From NCBI GenBank assembly GCA_028673005.1, contig CM054112.1:22805624-22869623 (forward strand): a DNA stretch of 64,000 nucleotides, written 5' to 3'. Source of the DNA: Tanypteryx hageni (Eukaryota; Arthropoda; Insecta; Odonata; Petaluridae). Under the pieces are notes generated by a model, which did no database searches, was not told the DNA's origin, and worked only from the letters and a program-made list of their open reading frames with translations. The position numbers were made by a program, and so were the translations under genes. Shown in pieces: positions 12,777 to 22,745 of the stretch. Numbering within the stretch: position 1 is the first letter of the stretch; every line of letters starts with the position of its first letter.

Positions 12777-13440
12777 ATGTTACTGTGTATATGTATTTGT
12801 GATATTCTGAAAACGCGTTTTATGTACCTAACTATATAGTATTTTATTTTATAATATTGACATAAATTCTTGTATTTATTTGAAATCCCTAGTTAAATAT
12901 GTAGCTCTTTTTTGAAAAACTGTATATAATATGAATGTGAATGAATATTATTGTATTTGCTCAAGTGTCTGCATGAAAAATTGATTATGATAATTAGAAT
13001 ATATAATTAATGTATTTTAAAGTAAACTCCTCTAGAAATATATCTATTCTTTATAATTATAAAAATTCAATGAATTTTTCATGGTGGTAACTACAAGATC
13101 AAATAAAACTTAAATTTCGATATCAAATTTTTCATTAATTTCTAAAATATCCAAATACATCTATATTTATAATCCGTAAATGGTTAATATATACGATAAA
13201 TAATAATTATCAAATGAAATATCATTTTGTACTCATTTAAACTTTCAGTTATTATTTAAAAATTTCGAAGATTACAGTAAATATTTGCATCCAAACGAAA
13301 ATTTAAGATCGGAACGATTGAAACTGGTTCGAACCGGTTCAGTTATTTTTGCCGGAGCGAAACCGAAATTTTGCCTTTTTTTGTGGAGCGGAACGAAAAC
13401 CGGAGCGAAATAAATTTCGGTTCGATGCCATGTTTAAAAC

Positions 13441-14494
13441 TGAAAGAATGGTTTTAATATGTACATTCATTCATTTTCTAGTTATTTGATATTCTTTGGG
13501 AACTTAATGCAATAGCATAAATATAAAATTACTGAAAAGAAATGAATATAAAAGTTATTAAAAATGATATAATGATTCTTTTTATAGGATCTACTATGCT
13601 ATTTATTTTATCTGAACTAAACAAGATTTTCTCAGTTTATATGGCTAACCAAGTTATCTAAATTTTTAACGTCTTATGAGATTAGACGTTTCCATCAACT
13701 TATCACTAACTTTCTGGAACGTTACATTCTCATGCATATAATAAGGCTTTCTAATAGCCAGGCCCTTTCCAAATTCCTCGACAAATTTATTGGAACAAAA
13801 TATGCTTAAGTTGCCAAGTACGAGAAGCAACCATTCTCCCACAAATTCCTTATTATTGGGTGCCAAATGATTAGTTAACGTTGTCTAGTGCTGATTAAAT
13901 AATTGCTACTCGTAGTTAACAAAAAACCAGATTGGAAAAAATAGATAAGTGTCTAATTAGTTTCTCTGCGATTTCTTCGCGATTCGGTAACCCTGAGTGA
14001 TCCATGTTGTTACAAAGTCACTTTTGAGTTGTCATATTTTCTTTATAGAAAATTCATAAAACTCAGCGTAATGGTTTAAATGATGAAAGATGCAAACGGA
14101 CAGCCATGATTTATACCTATGCGTTTATTTGGTGCACGGTGCGTAAACAGCTAATCAAAACCAAAGCCAAGAAAGTGGCGGAATGAAATTAATAGATATG
14201 ACCACAAAAAGGTAAATATAATTTCTTAGTGAAACTTATACTATAATAGTAAAAGGTACTTGCATTCTGCAAGCATTTCAGATCACTTTGTTTAATTTAG
14301 ATTATGAAATTTCATGCAAAGTTAGGATTGAGAACCTCCTCAATGAAAAAATTGCTTTTAGAACCTTCAGAACGAATAGTAATTGTATGCCGTTGAGAGC
14401 GATGTTCTTTTTATCCTGCAGCTGCGCAGTTAGCCTACGTTGTGATCTTGACGGTGTGATGACACACAAAATCGCCAAATGCCTTCCCCTGCCC
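13441..14494. other. No firm feature
   Basis: AT-rich. One weak possibility is a terminal exon at 14421-14509 (+) after a fair acceptor ending CCTGCAG, reading CAVSLRCDLDGVMTHKIAKC and onward to a stop. No partner exon is visible and I do not call it. Confidence 0.35.
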
Positions 14495-14800
14495 TTATAT
14501 GATCTGTAAGGTATCGATTAAAAATTTGTTCAGGTAGAGGACAAAATTTGCTACAACTAAAGTCTGAAACACCACGAATCTACGACTTATAGCTTCCGAG
14601 ATAAAAATTATTAATATCTAATAATCGTAAAATATATGTATAATAATCTTATTTAACATTCTCTAGACCTTATATGATTCATAAGGTACCTACTATCGTT
14701 AAAAAAGATATACAGGTAGAAGACACCATTTGCTACAAAAACGCTTGCAACAGCACTTACCTACGACTAATAGTTTCCGAGATAAGAATCATTAAACTTT
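14495..14800 (+). repeat. Diverged tandem duplication, period ~176 bp
   Basis: Two units (about 14495-14620 and 14671-14800) share TTATATGAT, AGGTAGARGACA, a TTTGCTAC block, CTACGACT and TTTCCGAGATAA in the same order, with many substitutions and small indels. No coding content. Confidence 0.6.
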
Positions 14801-14810
14801 GATGTAAAAA

Positions 14811-14935
14811 AATCGGGTAAAAAAAACCTCGAACATTTAACGAATTTGGAATTTTCGATTTTTTTGGTTGTAACCGAAAGCATATAATCGTGCAAAATTT
14901 CAAATCTTCAGCTCATCTTGAAGTGCATAAATATT
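14811..14935 (+). repeat. Relative of the tandem units inside the hAT element
   Basis: Contains GGTTGTAACCGAAAGCATA followed by CAAAATTTCAAATCTTCAGC and CATCTTGAAGTGC, the same order as the repeated blocks at 9500-9915. A dispersed family seen both inside and outside the hAT transposon. Confidence 0.4.
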
Positions 14936-15014
14936 GCTATCCTCCCGGGATCTTTTACGTTATATATGTAGGATTAAATTCAATATTTCCAATTTAACAT
15001 ACGATTCTCTAGAG

Positions 15015-15327
15015 CAGTGGTGCCCAACTTTTTTACATGGTGGGCCACATCGGTGGTTGCGAATCCTTCGGCGGGCCGCATTGGAAGTTTCCATTTCTTC
15101 AGCGGGCTATATTAGAATTAAAATTTTAAGATTCTTATATATTCCGAGGTTCTATATAAGTGAAAATCAATTCCAAATAAGGTTGTTATGGCCAACATTT
15201 CAGTACTTAACTTAACGTTTTCATAGAAATATATGAATTTGTGAGTTACATTTTTCGGGTAGCTATTTCATTATAGCTTAGCGGGCCACACACAAACCCT
15301 TCACGGGCTGTAGGTTGGGCACCACTC
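15015..15327. mobile_element. hAT-type MITE, 313 bp, perfect 8-bp target duplication
   Basis: The left end, CAGTGGTGCCCAAC, pairs with the right end GTTGGGCACCACT. The flanks CTCTAGAG (15007-15014) and CTCTAGAG (15328-15335) are identical. The interior has the GCGGGCC-rich blocks next to both ends that also mark the 27526 and 62139 copies. Non-coding; it would depend on a hAT transposase in trans. Confidence 0.85.
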
Positions 15328-15335
15328 CTCTAGAG

Positions 15336-15595
15336 CAAAGGTGCGCAAACTGGGGGGGGGGCGATAGGTTCTTCAGTCAAAGTGGAACGCGTTCCTCAGC
15401 AAGTTTACTCGACCTGGTGACTATTTGGTTTTTATTTATCAAGGAATATCGACTTATACACCTTTACAATTCTCATATTTATAAGAATTTATTACAAACC
15501 ACACAAACATGAGATAATATTTAATTTAAATGAGAGGATCCACCGTTTTCAGTGATGAAAATGGGGGCGCGGCTTGAAATGTTTGCGCACCGCTG
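15336..15595. mobile_element. Second hAT-type MITE, adjacent, 260 bp
   Basis: The left end, CAAAGGTGCGCAAAC, pairs with right end GTTTGCGCACCGCTG. It starts immediately after the right CTCTAGAG of the preceding MITE; its own right flank is CTACAGAG (15596-15603), 6 of 8 matching. A run of ten G lies near its left end (15352-15361). Confidence 0.75.
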
Positions 15596-15674
15596 CTACA
15601 GAGAATTATCGGGATAGTCTAAAGGCTGAAAATTATCAAGAATGAGCACATAGACAAAAAAGTTGAAAACTTAC

Positions 15675-15725
15675 TTACCTTGGGTATCTCCAATAACCAA
15701 CACAAGGTTATGATATTTTTTCATA
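15675..15725 (+). repeat. Partial copy of the TATCTCCAATA foldback family
   Basis: GGGTATCTCCAATAACC followed by CACAAGGTTATGAT resembles the left arm of the foldback element at 34751-34950. Only this end is recognisable. Confidence 0.35.
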
Positions 15726-16384
15726 ATCTTTTTGTGGCTTTTTGTTCACTTTTTAGATATTTAAATGTTTATTAATTCCAGATTCCCCCAAAATGCAACA
15801 TATTTGTAACCTATGGAGATTTTGTAGATTTCAAATACAAGTAGAGAGTTTTGAGGCATACAATATGTCCACTAATTCCAATTTCATCGAAATCAAGTGC
15901 AGTGTTAGTACTCGTATTTCACACCTACTCGGCGTGCAATATATTTTAAGGGTTTCACATAAGGTAGAAAATATCATCTCGTTTTTAGCGCACGTAATTG
16001 GACTATTGCAGGCTATATCGACTAACTATTCAAATCGACTTAATTTTGTGTTTACTATCTGTTGCCTTAAATTGAAACAAGGACAGCAAATCTTCACTTA
16101 TAAATCAAGAACTAAATGCTTCACTATGAGTTTGCCGCCAATTTAATTAGACTCATTTCGTATTCTAAATAAACCGATTCGAAGAAAATTAACAATGATT
16201 ACCAACCTGATGCTTGGAGATTAGGCAAAAATTATAAATTTATTTATAAAGGAAGTAAACAATGGCGTTGTCTCCTATAGACAAAATACGATGCTCATGA
16301 GAATGTTTTACGGTGATCTCTTAGCAAGAATTTATCTATTAGATGACGAAAGCTCGATGTCAACAAACAATGGCAATAGATATG
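15726..16384. other. No recognisable feature
   Basis: A 117-codon ATG-started frame at 15793-16146 has no recognisable domain, no splice context and AT-driven composition. I do not call it a gene. Confidence 0.4.
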
Positions 16385-16460
16385 CTCGAATGGCAGAGTT
16401 TGAACCCGTGCCTCGGGGATAGTGGGCAGCGCATGCGTAACCGGTGACTACGGCGGCCAT
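16385..16460 (-). repeat. tRNA-derived SINE head (minus strand)
   Basis: Read on the minus strand, a TAGTCACCGGTTACGCATG block and a GGGTTCAAACTCTG block stand in the positions of RNA polymerase III A and B boxes, joined by CGCTGCCCAC. This is the layout of arthropod tRNA-derived SINEs rather than a functional tRNA, since no clover-leaf acceptor stem closes it. The body and tail were not delimited. Confidence 0.45.
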
Positions 16461-16479
16461 TTTGGAAACGCGTCACAAC

Positions 16480-17466
16480 TTTGCAGCCCGGTAAATACGA
16501 CAAATCATTGGGGCATTATAGAGATTTAGGCAACTCTCATTTCGAAAATAGTCTATAGATGCCAATATCACCCCAATGCCCCATAAGTATAGAATAGTGA
16601 ACCGGAATTTTACACGAAATCCTAGTTATTACTCGTATCTCAAGGATAGATTGCAACGATTCGAATGAACGAATACTCTTATTAATGCCATTTGAAAATA
16701 TTTTAATCATAATGTGAATAAATTTTCTGTATTATTTATTTATTTGAAATATTTCTCAACATATTGAAGTCGTAACACATCTGAAGACTTCTTCGAAGCC
16801 ACTTTCTCTAAAAATATTAATTGTGAATGACGAAAGTAAAATGTAATAAATAATTCTTATAAGTAAGGTTCACTCTATTTTTGTTTTATTAGAAGACCTC
16901 TATCGAAATAAAAGAATTCGTGAAAGATATTTCCAAACAATAGGTTTCCGTGAGAGAAAAAAATTATTACCATTTACCTTTCACCCTCGGTTAAGTCTCC
17001 GGAAAAAGGACATTTAAGCAAAAGTGTCTTCAGATAGAAGGAAAATCGCCGATTTACAAAAACGTCAATTCATGGCAAATAACATAGGTGGCCAAATTAT
17101 ATCTTCGAAGAAAATTAAATTTGCCCTAGGTATAAGTTGACCTAACATAAGTATGTATTTTATATACTGTACGCAGTTTCTTTTGTCAATGCATTAGTAT
17201 ACCTTAACCACTTAATTTTCGAGGAACTTGGTATTTATAATACATCGATTCATAAAATCTAAATAAGTAATAATAGCTTTTTAATTTACGTGCACATGCA
17301 TGACAGATTTTTCAAAATACTGGTGTCATTATGGCGTTTCATCCAAACTTCGGTTTCGTAGGATAAGAAAAATAAACTTTATTTAAAACTAGACGTCTCG
17401 GGAATTGTCTGCCTTATAATATAATTGACCTCCAATCAGGAATTATAACTCACTCACGAGTGATTA
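16480..17466. other. No recognisable feature
   Basis: AT-rich sequence without credible reading frames or inverted repeats. Confidence 0.45.
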
Positions 17467-17467
17467 C

Positions 17468-17486
17468 ATATATATATATATATATG
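17468..17486. repeat. (AT)n microsatellite
   Basis: An uninterrupted AT dinucleotide run of about 19 bp. Confidence 0.95.
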
Positions 17487-17571
17487 GATGTCAACAAGGT
17501 GTTGGGATGAGGAAACCCAGTGAGCACTCACCAATCAGACGACTTCAGGTTGGCGAGGCCCCGGGGATGTC

Positions 17572-17613
17572 GAAGCGACACACGTAAAATAACACAAATT
17601 TTACGTGTGTCGC

Positions 17614-17616
<3 letters not shown>
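17572..17616. repeat. Perfect 19-bp inverted repeat, 7-nt loop
   Basis: GAAGCGACACACGTAAAAT (17572-17590) and its exact reverse complement (17598-17616) flank AACACAA. The right arm runs straight into the long AT microsatellite. It sits in a locally GC-richer patch (about 17487-17600) that may be the head of an unrecognised short element. Confidence 0.95.

Positions 17617-17662
<46 letters not shown>
17617..17662. repeat. (AT)23 microsatellite
   Basis: About 46 bp of pure AT dinucleotide directly after the hairpin. Confidence 0.95.
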
Positions 17663-17665
<3 letters not shown>

Positions 17666-17832
17666 TGAATTATAAACATATTATATAACTCGACCCTTTT
17701 TGTGCGATGTATTATGCGTGGTTTTATAACACATCTGCTTATGGTGTTTTTATGCCTATGCGGACGTGGACAAGTGGATTCCATGAAGGCACTGCAATTT
17801 AATTTCTAGGCACAGGATCTCAAGATATGATA

Positions 17833-17934
17833 AAGTCACTCCCAAAGAGCAGAAAAACAATAAATACTTTATTTATTTATTTATTTATTTTATAAATAAG
17901 TCACTCCCAAAGAGCAGAAAAACAATAAATACTT
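17833..17934 (+). repeat. Identical 37-bp direct repeat separated by TTTA-rich spacer
   Basis: AAGTCACTCCCAAAGAGCAG plus 17 further bases occur identically at 17833-17869 and 17898-17934. The 28-bp spacer is mostly TTTA repeats. The perfect identity points to a recent local duplication. Confidence 0.95.
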
Positions 17935-18891
17935 ATCGAATTAAATTGAAAAGAATTTTGGTATTACTGATTACAGCGAAAGTAGTTATTAATATCGGCG
18001 AAAAAGAACATTTTTCTCAAGTTTTCAGAATTTAATTAAAATGAAATTAAATAGGAGACTTTCATTTTCTGCTTCGCGCTTGTGATTAAAATAATACAAT
18101 AAAATCTAGAAGCTTCTGTGATCAAGGTGGGACTCGACACGAGTATCGGTAGGAGATTTTAATTTCAGAAATTATAATGATGGTAGTCCGAAGTTATTTT
18201 TATATTCCGGCGTGTTATTTCTGAATGCGAAAATGTTGATAAACTTTGTGACTGGATCAGCGATGGACAACTGCCAGTCCGTAAATGCATTTAACTCTAT
18301 TAGCAGAGCTTGTATGAATAGGCGATCTATGCATTAAAATAAAAGTTATTTCACAATTTTCAATTGAACATACGGTATTTCAATCTACTATTGTCGCCGA
18401 TTTAACGGTAAATATTTCACTTTATTTTCGATGTAAAACTACCGAAGAACTTGCAATTATGAATTTGGCCTGCTGCGTGAAAACAAATCGACGCTTTCGG
18501 ACTAGACCGCAAAGACAAATAACTCCTCCTCAATATAAATGATGATAAAAGATGCCAGCAAAATTTATGGGCGAGAACGAATCGGTGATGTTATTGTATA
18601 TTAAAAGGTATTGATTAAGGCATTGAGAGTAGACAATGGTATCCTTAAAGCAACTTCAAATTTGGTTTTATGTAACTATATAAAGCTGACGCCCATTTTA
18701 ACCATAAGTTGAGTACTTATGCGAACATTCAGGCTTTCGTTAGTGACAGAACTTGCAAGTAAAAAATTATTGAACTGTTTTATAGAAACTACGTAACCTA
18801 TATTTGTTTTATGTCCACAATCTCATATGCCATCAGTAAAATATTTATATGCAGCCAATAAAAACATTAAAACTATGCATCCTTTACTTAC
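17935..18891. other. No recognisable feature
   Basis: AT-rich; probably intron if the neighbouring minus-strand exon is real. Confidence 0.4.
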
Positions 18892-18954
18892 TATCGAAAA
18901 TTTCCTTCGTCCAAGAGGCTAGTTTTCCACAAGCTTGGTAGATTCCACACACAC
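18892..18954 (-). CDS. Candidate internal coding exon, 63 bp, unidentified host gene
   Basis: On the minus strand a pyrimidine-rich acceptor (CTTTTCCTCCATTGCAG, AG at 18956-18955) and a perfect donor (GTAAGTAAAG, from 18891 downward) enclose exactly 63 bp. Two of three frames are open. The more protein-like one begins with two bases of a split codon, reads VCGIYQACGKLASWTKEIFD and leaves one base, so both introns would be phase 1 and the exon symmetric, a type easily skipped or shuffled. The alternative open frame reads CVWNLPSLWKTSLLDEGNFR. I recognise neither. Codon composition is clearly less AT-biased than the surroundings. Splice signals and openness are seen; that it is translated is inference. 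A possible upstream partner is the signal-peptide-like exon at 31965-32020, whose phase would force the alternative frame unless another exon lies between. Confidence 0.42.
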
Positions 18955-18956
18955 CT

Positions 18957-19234
18957 GCAATGGAGGAAAAGCGAATAAATTATTAGGATTAGGTAATTGT
19001 ATATATGTGTAATTAACTTTGTATAAGAATATATATATTATTATGCATGAAAGATTTTAAGCAATCGTCGATATTTTAAAAACTGATATGCTACGGATTC
19101 AAAACTTATGACTGCTTAAAATCTAAATTACAGCGAAACAATATAAATGTTACAACTATCGACGAAAGTAAAAAAAGCATCTTATTAGCTGGGCTATCTT
19201 AAGCTCTCAAATATTTTATTTTAATTGTCAAATG
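18957..19234. other. No recognisable feature
   Basis: AT-rich, short spacer before the next MITE. Confidence 0.4.
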
Positions 19235-19544
19235 CAGGAGTTTTCAACCATTTTTTGCTGACGTACTCCTTAGAGCATCTTTTTAATCTTCGCCTACCAC
19301 ATAGTACGTTTTAAAGTGATAATGAAATGAATAATACTTGTGTTAAAATAGATAACTCGTGTTTATAACGTAATGTTTTAGTGTTTTATTCAGTTTTATA
19401 ACGTTATACAAGTCGTAGCATAGCAAATTTTGATTCCAAAGTCATGAATGAAGGACAAAGTAAGAAGAATAATTTTAACACTTCCGCGTACCCCTTTGAA
19501 ATACTAATTGTAAGGACGCACGTACTCCCGGTCAAAAATTCCCG
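19235..19544. mobile_element. hAT-type MITE, 310 bp
   Basis: The left end CAGGAGTTTTCAACC pairs with right end GGTCAAAAATTCCCG. The flanks GTCAAATG and GTATAAAG match at 5 of 8 positions, compatible with an old duplication. The interior aligns with the copy at 61298-61861 (AATGAATAA, ATAGATAA, GTTTATAACG and an AAGTAAGAAGAA stretch in the same order). Confidence 0.65.
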
Positions 19545-19811
19545 GTATAAAGCTAAAATACACAAGACTGGGATTATAGAGTAATCTTTATGGAGTTAAT
19601 TTCGTATAAGTCGTGTGTGATTCTTATATTTGCATTAAGAAGCAAACTGCGCAATCATAGGTTCTATTTTTTCTCCACCGTCCATTAGAAATGTATAACA
19701 AGAGGTTTTGGTTTATTAGTCAAACTTACGATCAGTAAAAAGTTATAGGTTTTTATATATACTTGAAAATCTTACTCTCCATGTACGTATTAACTTCACA
19801 AAATGTCAAAC

Positions 19812-20335
19812 ACTAGCTGAAATGCTCGGCTTTGCTCGGGAAAGTTTTCTTTTTAGTAGCAAACGATTTTTATTGCTCGGGACCCCGCGCTGTAGATGAT
19901 CCCCAAGAAATTTAGCTTTGTTGCCGCCTGGAATATGGTTATCTAAACCGTTATATGTTGCGCATAAAGGAAACTTTAGAGCGATTTAGCATGTAATACG
20001 ACAAAACATGAACAGAATTAAAATACTTAGTCTTTCCCGCATAAAATAAGCCATTTCTTATGATCGTAAATTAATATTTAGGTATATTTATGTCCACATC
20101 AGTGAAGGGGTGCATGGCATTTTGGAGTTTCTCACACCAATTCCCGTGCATTCTTATGGAAATAGTATTTTGTTCACCCCATGGGGTATAAGAGACCCCA
20201 CGGTCTGCAAACGTAGACCAAGTTCTTTCTTTGGTCCATAGAATGGCCCATGAAACTTTTACATTCGATAAGTCTTATAGTGTCCAAGTTATTAGCGAAC
20301 AAACATACAAACATTTTCCTTTATACATTAGGGAT
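19812..20335 (+). repeat. Interspersed repeat E (ACTAGCT...GCTCGGGAAAG type)
   Basis: Begins ACTAGCTGAAATGCTCGGCT followed by TTGCTCGGGAAAG and ends with ATACAAACATTTTCCTTTAT and a short ATTAGGGATA tail. Similar heads occur near 41312 and 43008. This head-and-tail layout is common in arthropod interspersed repeats whose class I cannot settle from sequence alone. Confidence 0.45.
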
Positions 20336-20534
20336 AATGTTAGTGAAAAAGGCAAACAGTTTTATGTCATAGCAATTTGAGGAATTTATTGTATTATATT
20401 AATATACAAATAGGTTGTTACAAAAAACGAGGCAATTTCAGAAAAATTTATCCTATGCATCCTATTTACAGTGTTTTATTCCTCCACAAATAAGTTAATA
20501 ACGACTTATTTCATTATCTTACTTAGCCGTAGAA

Positions 20535-20875
20535 GAAGCAATATAAAAAAGGGAACTTCATTTGCTGATGCGATATGAAATAGCGAGCTTTATTTTTAAT
20601 GAATAAAATTTAGAATTGTAAGCTTGAAATTCTTTATAAACTTACTGTTAGCAATATAATTATATGACAAAGTAATGAATGCATCCTCTGCCATCCACCG
20701 ATAAAAAATATTGGATGTTATTAAAGGTCACATACACCCTGAAAATTTTAGTCCTAGTATATCTCTTACAGTTTACTTGCCTTTTTGAATTCAATTGACT
20801 GCGTAGATGGACAGATAGCGACAACAAAACCAGGTGCATAAAATGAAACTCGCTAATTATACAAATAAATATCTG
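20535..20875 (-). repeat. Inverted repeat arm, left
   Basis: The reverse complement of this segment aligns with 22140-22745: TATCTGTCC, GGCAAGTAA, GTAAGAGATATA, ATTTTCAGGGTG, TTACTTTGTCATATAATTAT and AAATGAAGTTCCC occur in the same order in both. The right arm is longer because it holds an extra internal stretch. Confidence 0.7.
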
Positions 20876-20964
20876 GTCTCTGAAACATTTTTACAACTGC
20901 GGACGTGATGCAATAATTTTAGATTTTATATTACCCGAATTCACGCAAGTTAATCATTCAATCG

Positions 20965-21165
20965 GTATGTAATGAGGCCGATAACCCGCGTTGCAACTTT
21001 TGAGGTATGCCGCCATTCGCCTCGGAGGGACCGTTGCACACAGCGGACGTGGATGCTTTGCCGTGACCGGTGGTGGAACCGGAGGCCCCGGGCGCAGCGG
21101 ATGCCGCGGTGCGGGCGGAAAACGCTCAACCATTGCGACGCCAGCGGCGGATTTTACGCAACATT
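20965..21165. other. GC- and CpG-rich island between two inverted repeat arms
   Basis: About 200 bp of strongly GC-rich DNA in an otherwise AT-rich region. Both strands have open frames: plus, glycine- and arginine-rich; minus, proline-rich with PPAPRHPLRPGPPVPPP. A donor-like GAG/GTATGC lies at about 21003 on the plus strand. It could be a first exon with promoter or a GC-rich exon, but no complete splice pair is visible, so no CDS is called. Confidence 0.4.
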
Positions 21166-22139
21166 TCAGTCGCCGAGCAATTTATAGAGAGAAAGTGAAG
21201 TACGTACGTACATGGTTGAATACGGGATGTCAAAATGGGCGAATGGAATACTGAAGTGGGCGACTTCTGAGAGATCTGCTAACTGCAAGCTTGAATTGAG
21301 ATCTATTTTCGTTTGGTGTGTTTTTATGAGGAAACAAAATGAAAACATATAAGGAAGCTAATCTTCCTTTTTAATCGTAAAATATTTAAAATTCTTAAGA
21401 AATCGATGTGTAGTTTTATTTCTCGGAAGGGATCAAAGACACACGCCATCTGCTGAGATGTACTTTATTACAAAATGGAAACACTTTATTTATTTAAAAA
21501 AACTACTTTTCGGATTATTTTTCAAAAATCAGTGTGTAGATCCTGTATTATATTTTCAAAGAAAATTGATTTTTTATTTCAAGATAACCTCGATTGCGTT
21601 GCAAATGTTGGGGAAACTGTGGAACGCATAACTCCAAATAGGAAATATAAAGAAGAAAAATATTTTTGGGATCAAATATATTATAATTAATCTTGTCAAA
21701 TGTAAAATTTAATAATTTTTCCATCGGTTTATCCCAAAAACATGGGAAGCGTGCCTTATTCAGGGTCTTGTAGGAAGAGTACGTATACGGTATGCGTGTG
21801 CAACAGAAAAGAAGCCCAATTCCATTTTCCATGGGCGGATTTGGTCTTTCGTCTCAATCTCAGAAAGTTGATATAAAAAGGGGGAAATCCTAAGAACTTG
21901 TGAGGCGTTTATTTCAGGCAAATATTGTGCCTCAAAATTTGATAGTTTGCAGATATCTATGATGAAACAGCGTTGAGCGACTCTTGGTACAATACGAGAA
22001 ATATAAGAGTACGTTTTAAATGTTAAACCTGCTATTATCATTTTAAAATTCTAGATATTTCTTTTAAGATAGACTTTCATTCATGCAAATATGTCCATTA
22101 ACCAATTTGGAAACAATTATGTTTTAGCGCATTTTACGT
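21166..22139. other. No recognisable feature between the inverted arms
   Basis: AT-rich. Frames at 21475-21690 and 21548-21832 overlap on opposite strands and have no recognisable content. Confidence 0.35.
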
Positions 22140-22745
22140 TATAAACTCGCTTATGTTTTCGCTCTATCTGTCCGTCTGAGCAATCGATTAAATTAAAATG
22201 GCAAGTAAGAGTAAGAGATATAAGACTGATATTTTCAGGGTGAGTGTGATTTAAGATGCCGTTTATTACGATGACAAAGATATTATTTGGAAAAATAGGT
22301 TAGTGGCAGGGGATGTCTCCAAACCTGTCAAATTATGATTCTGAGCAAATGGTTAGAAATAGAAAATTAAAAATTTTCACTATTTTTGTGTCCTTTTTAT
22401 GCCATCTACAACATTGAAACAGTACATTTTTTGAAAAATAGGTCGGCGGCAGAGGGTGCCTTCAAAATTTTCAAATGAAGACCAATTTTGATGAAATGGG
22501 AGAGCGTCAGGTGGACCCATTTTAGTAATGTAGTACGTTCATATCATAATACAATATTCATTATATAAGAAGCCTAATATAGAGTAAAAATATACATTTT
22601 TAATTAATTACTGAATAAATTACTTTGTCATATAATTATAGCACTTAATTTTTAAAGAATTTTTAGTTTAAATTTCTAAATGAAACTCGATAAATAAAAA
22701 GCTCTTTCACATATTGTGTCAGAAAATGAAGTTCCCATTTTCTTT
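22140..22745 (+). repeat. Inverted repeat arm, right
   Basis: Partner of 20535-20875 in opposite orientation. Inside it, a sub-repeat of about 165 bp is present twice (AAAAATAGGT, then GGCAG and a GATGTCTCC or GGTGCCTTC block near 22290 and 22432). Confidence 0.7.

Larger units (their letters stand above)
7692..13432 (+). mobile_element. Complete but dead hAT transposon, 5.74 kb
   Basis: The element starts CAGGGCATCGAACC; the reverse complement of its right end is CATGGCATCGAACC (13 of 14 matching). An 8-bp target duplication flanks it. Both ends carry dense GAACCGAA/CCGAAACCG-type subterminal repeats (about 7700-7820 and 13310-13425), the usual place for transposase binding. The transposase pseudogene occupies 10841-12776 on the plus strand. 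The ~3.1 kb before it is unusually long for a hAT leader. It contains three diverged tandem units (9500-9915), a pyrimidine-rich tract (10230-10460), and a small broken frame at 8470-8571 (MDANLLFLVKYFANYK and onward). That suggests older nested insertions or an extra 5' region. Mutations in the termini and transposase show it can no longer transpose by itself. Confidence 0.85.

Noticed and set aside
15793..16146. 117-codon ATG-started frame
   Set aside because: AT-driven amino-acid composition, no domain, no splice or promoter context.
16385..16460. Functional tRNA gene
   Set aside because: A and B box-like blocks are present on the minus strand, but no paired acceptor stem or normal anticodon arm is evident; a SINE head fits better.
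17545..17784. Minus-strand frame with an isoleucine-tyrosine run
   Set aside because: It is the translation of the AT microsatellite.
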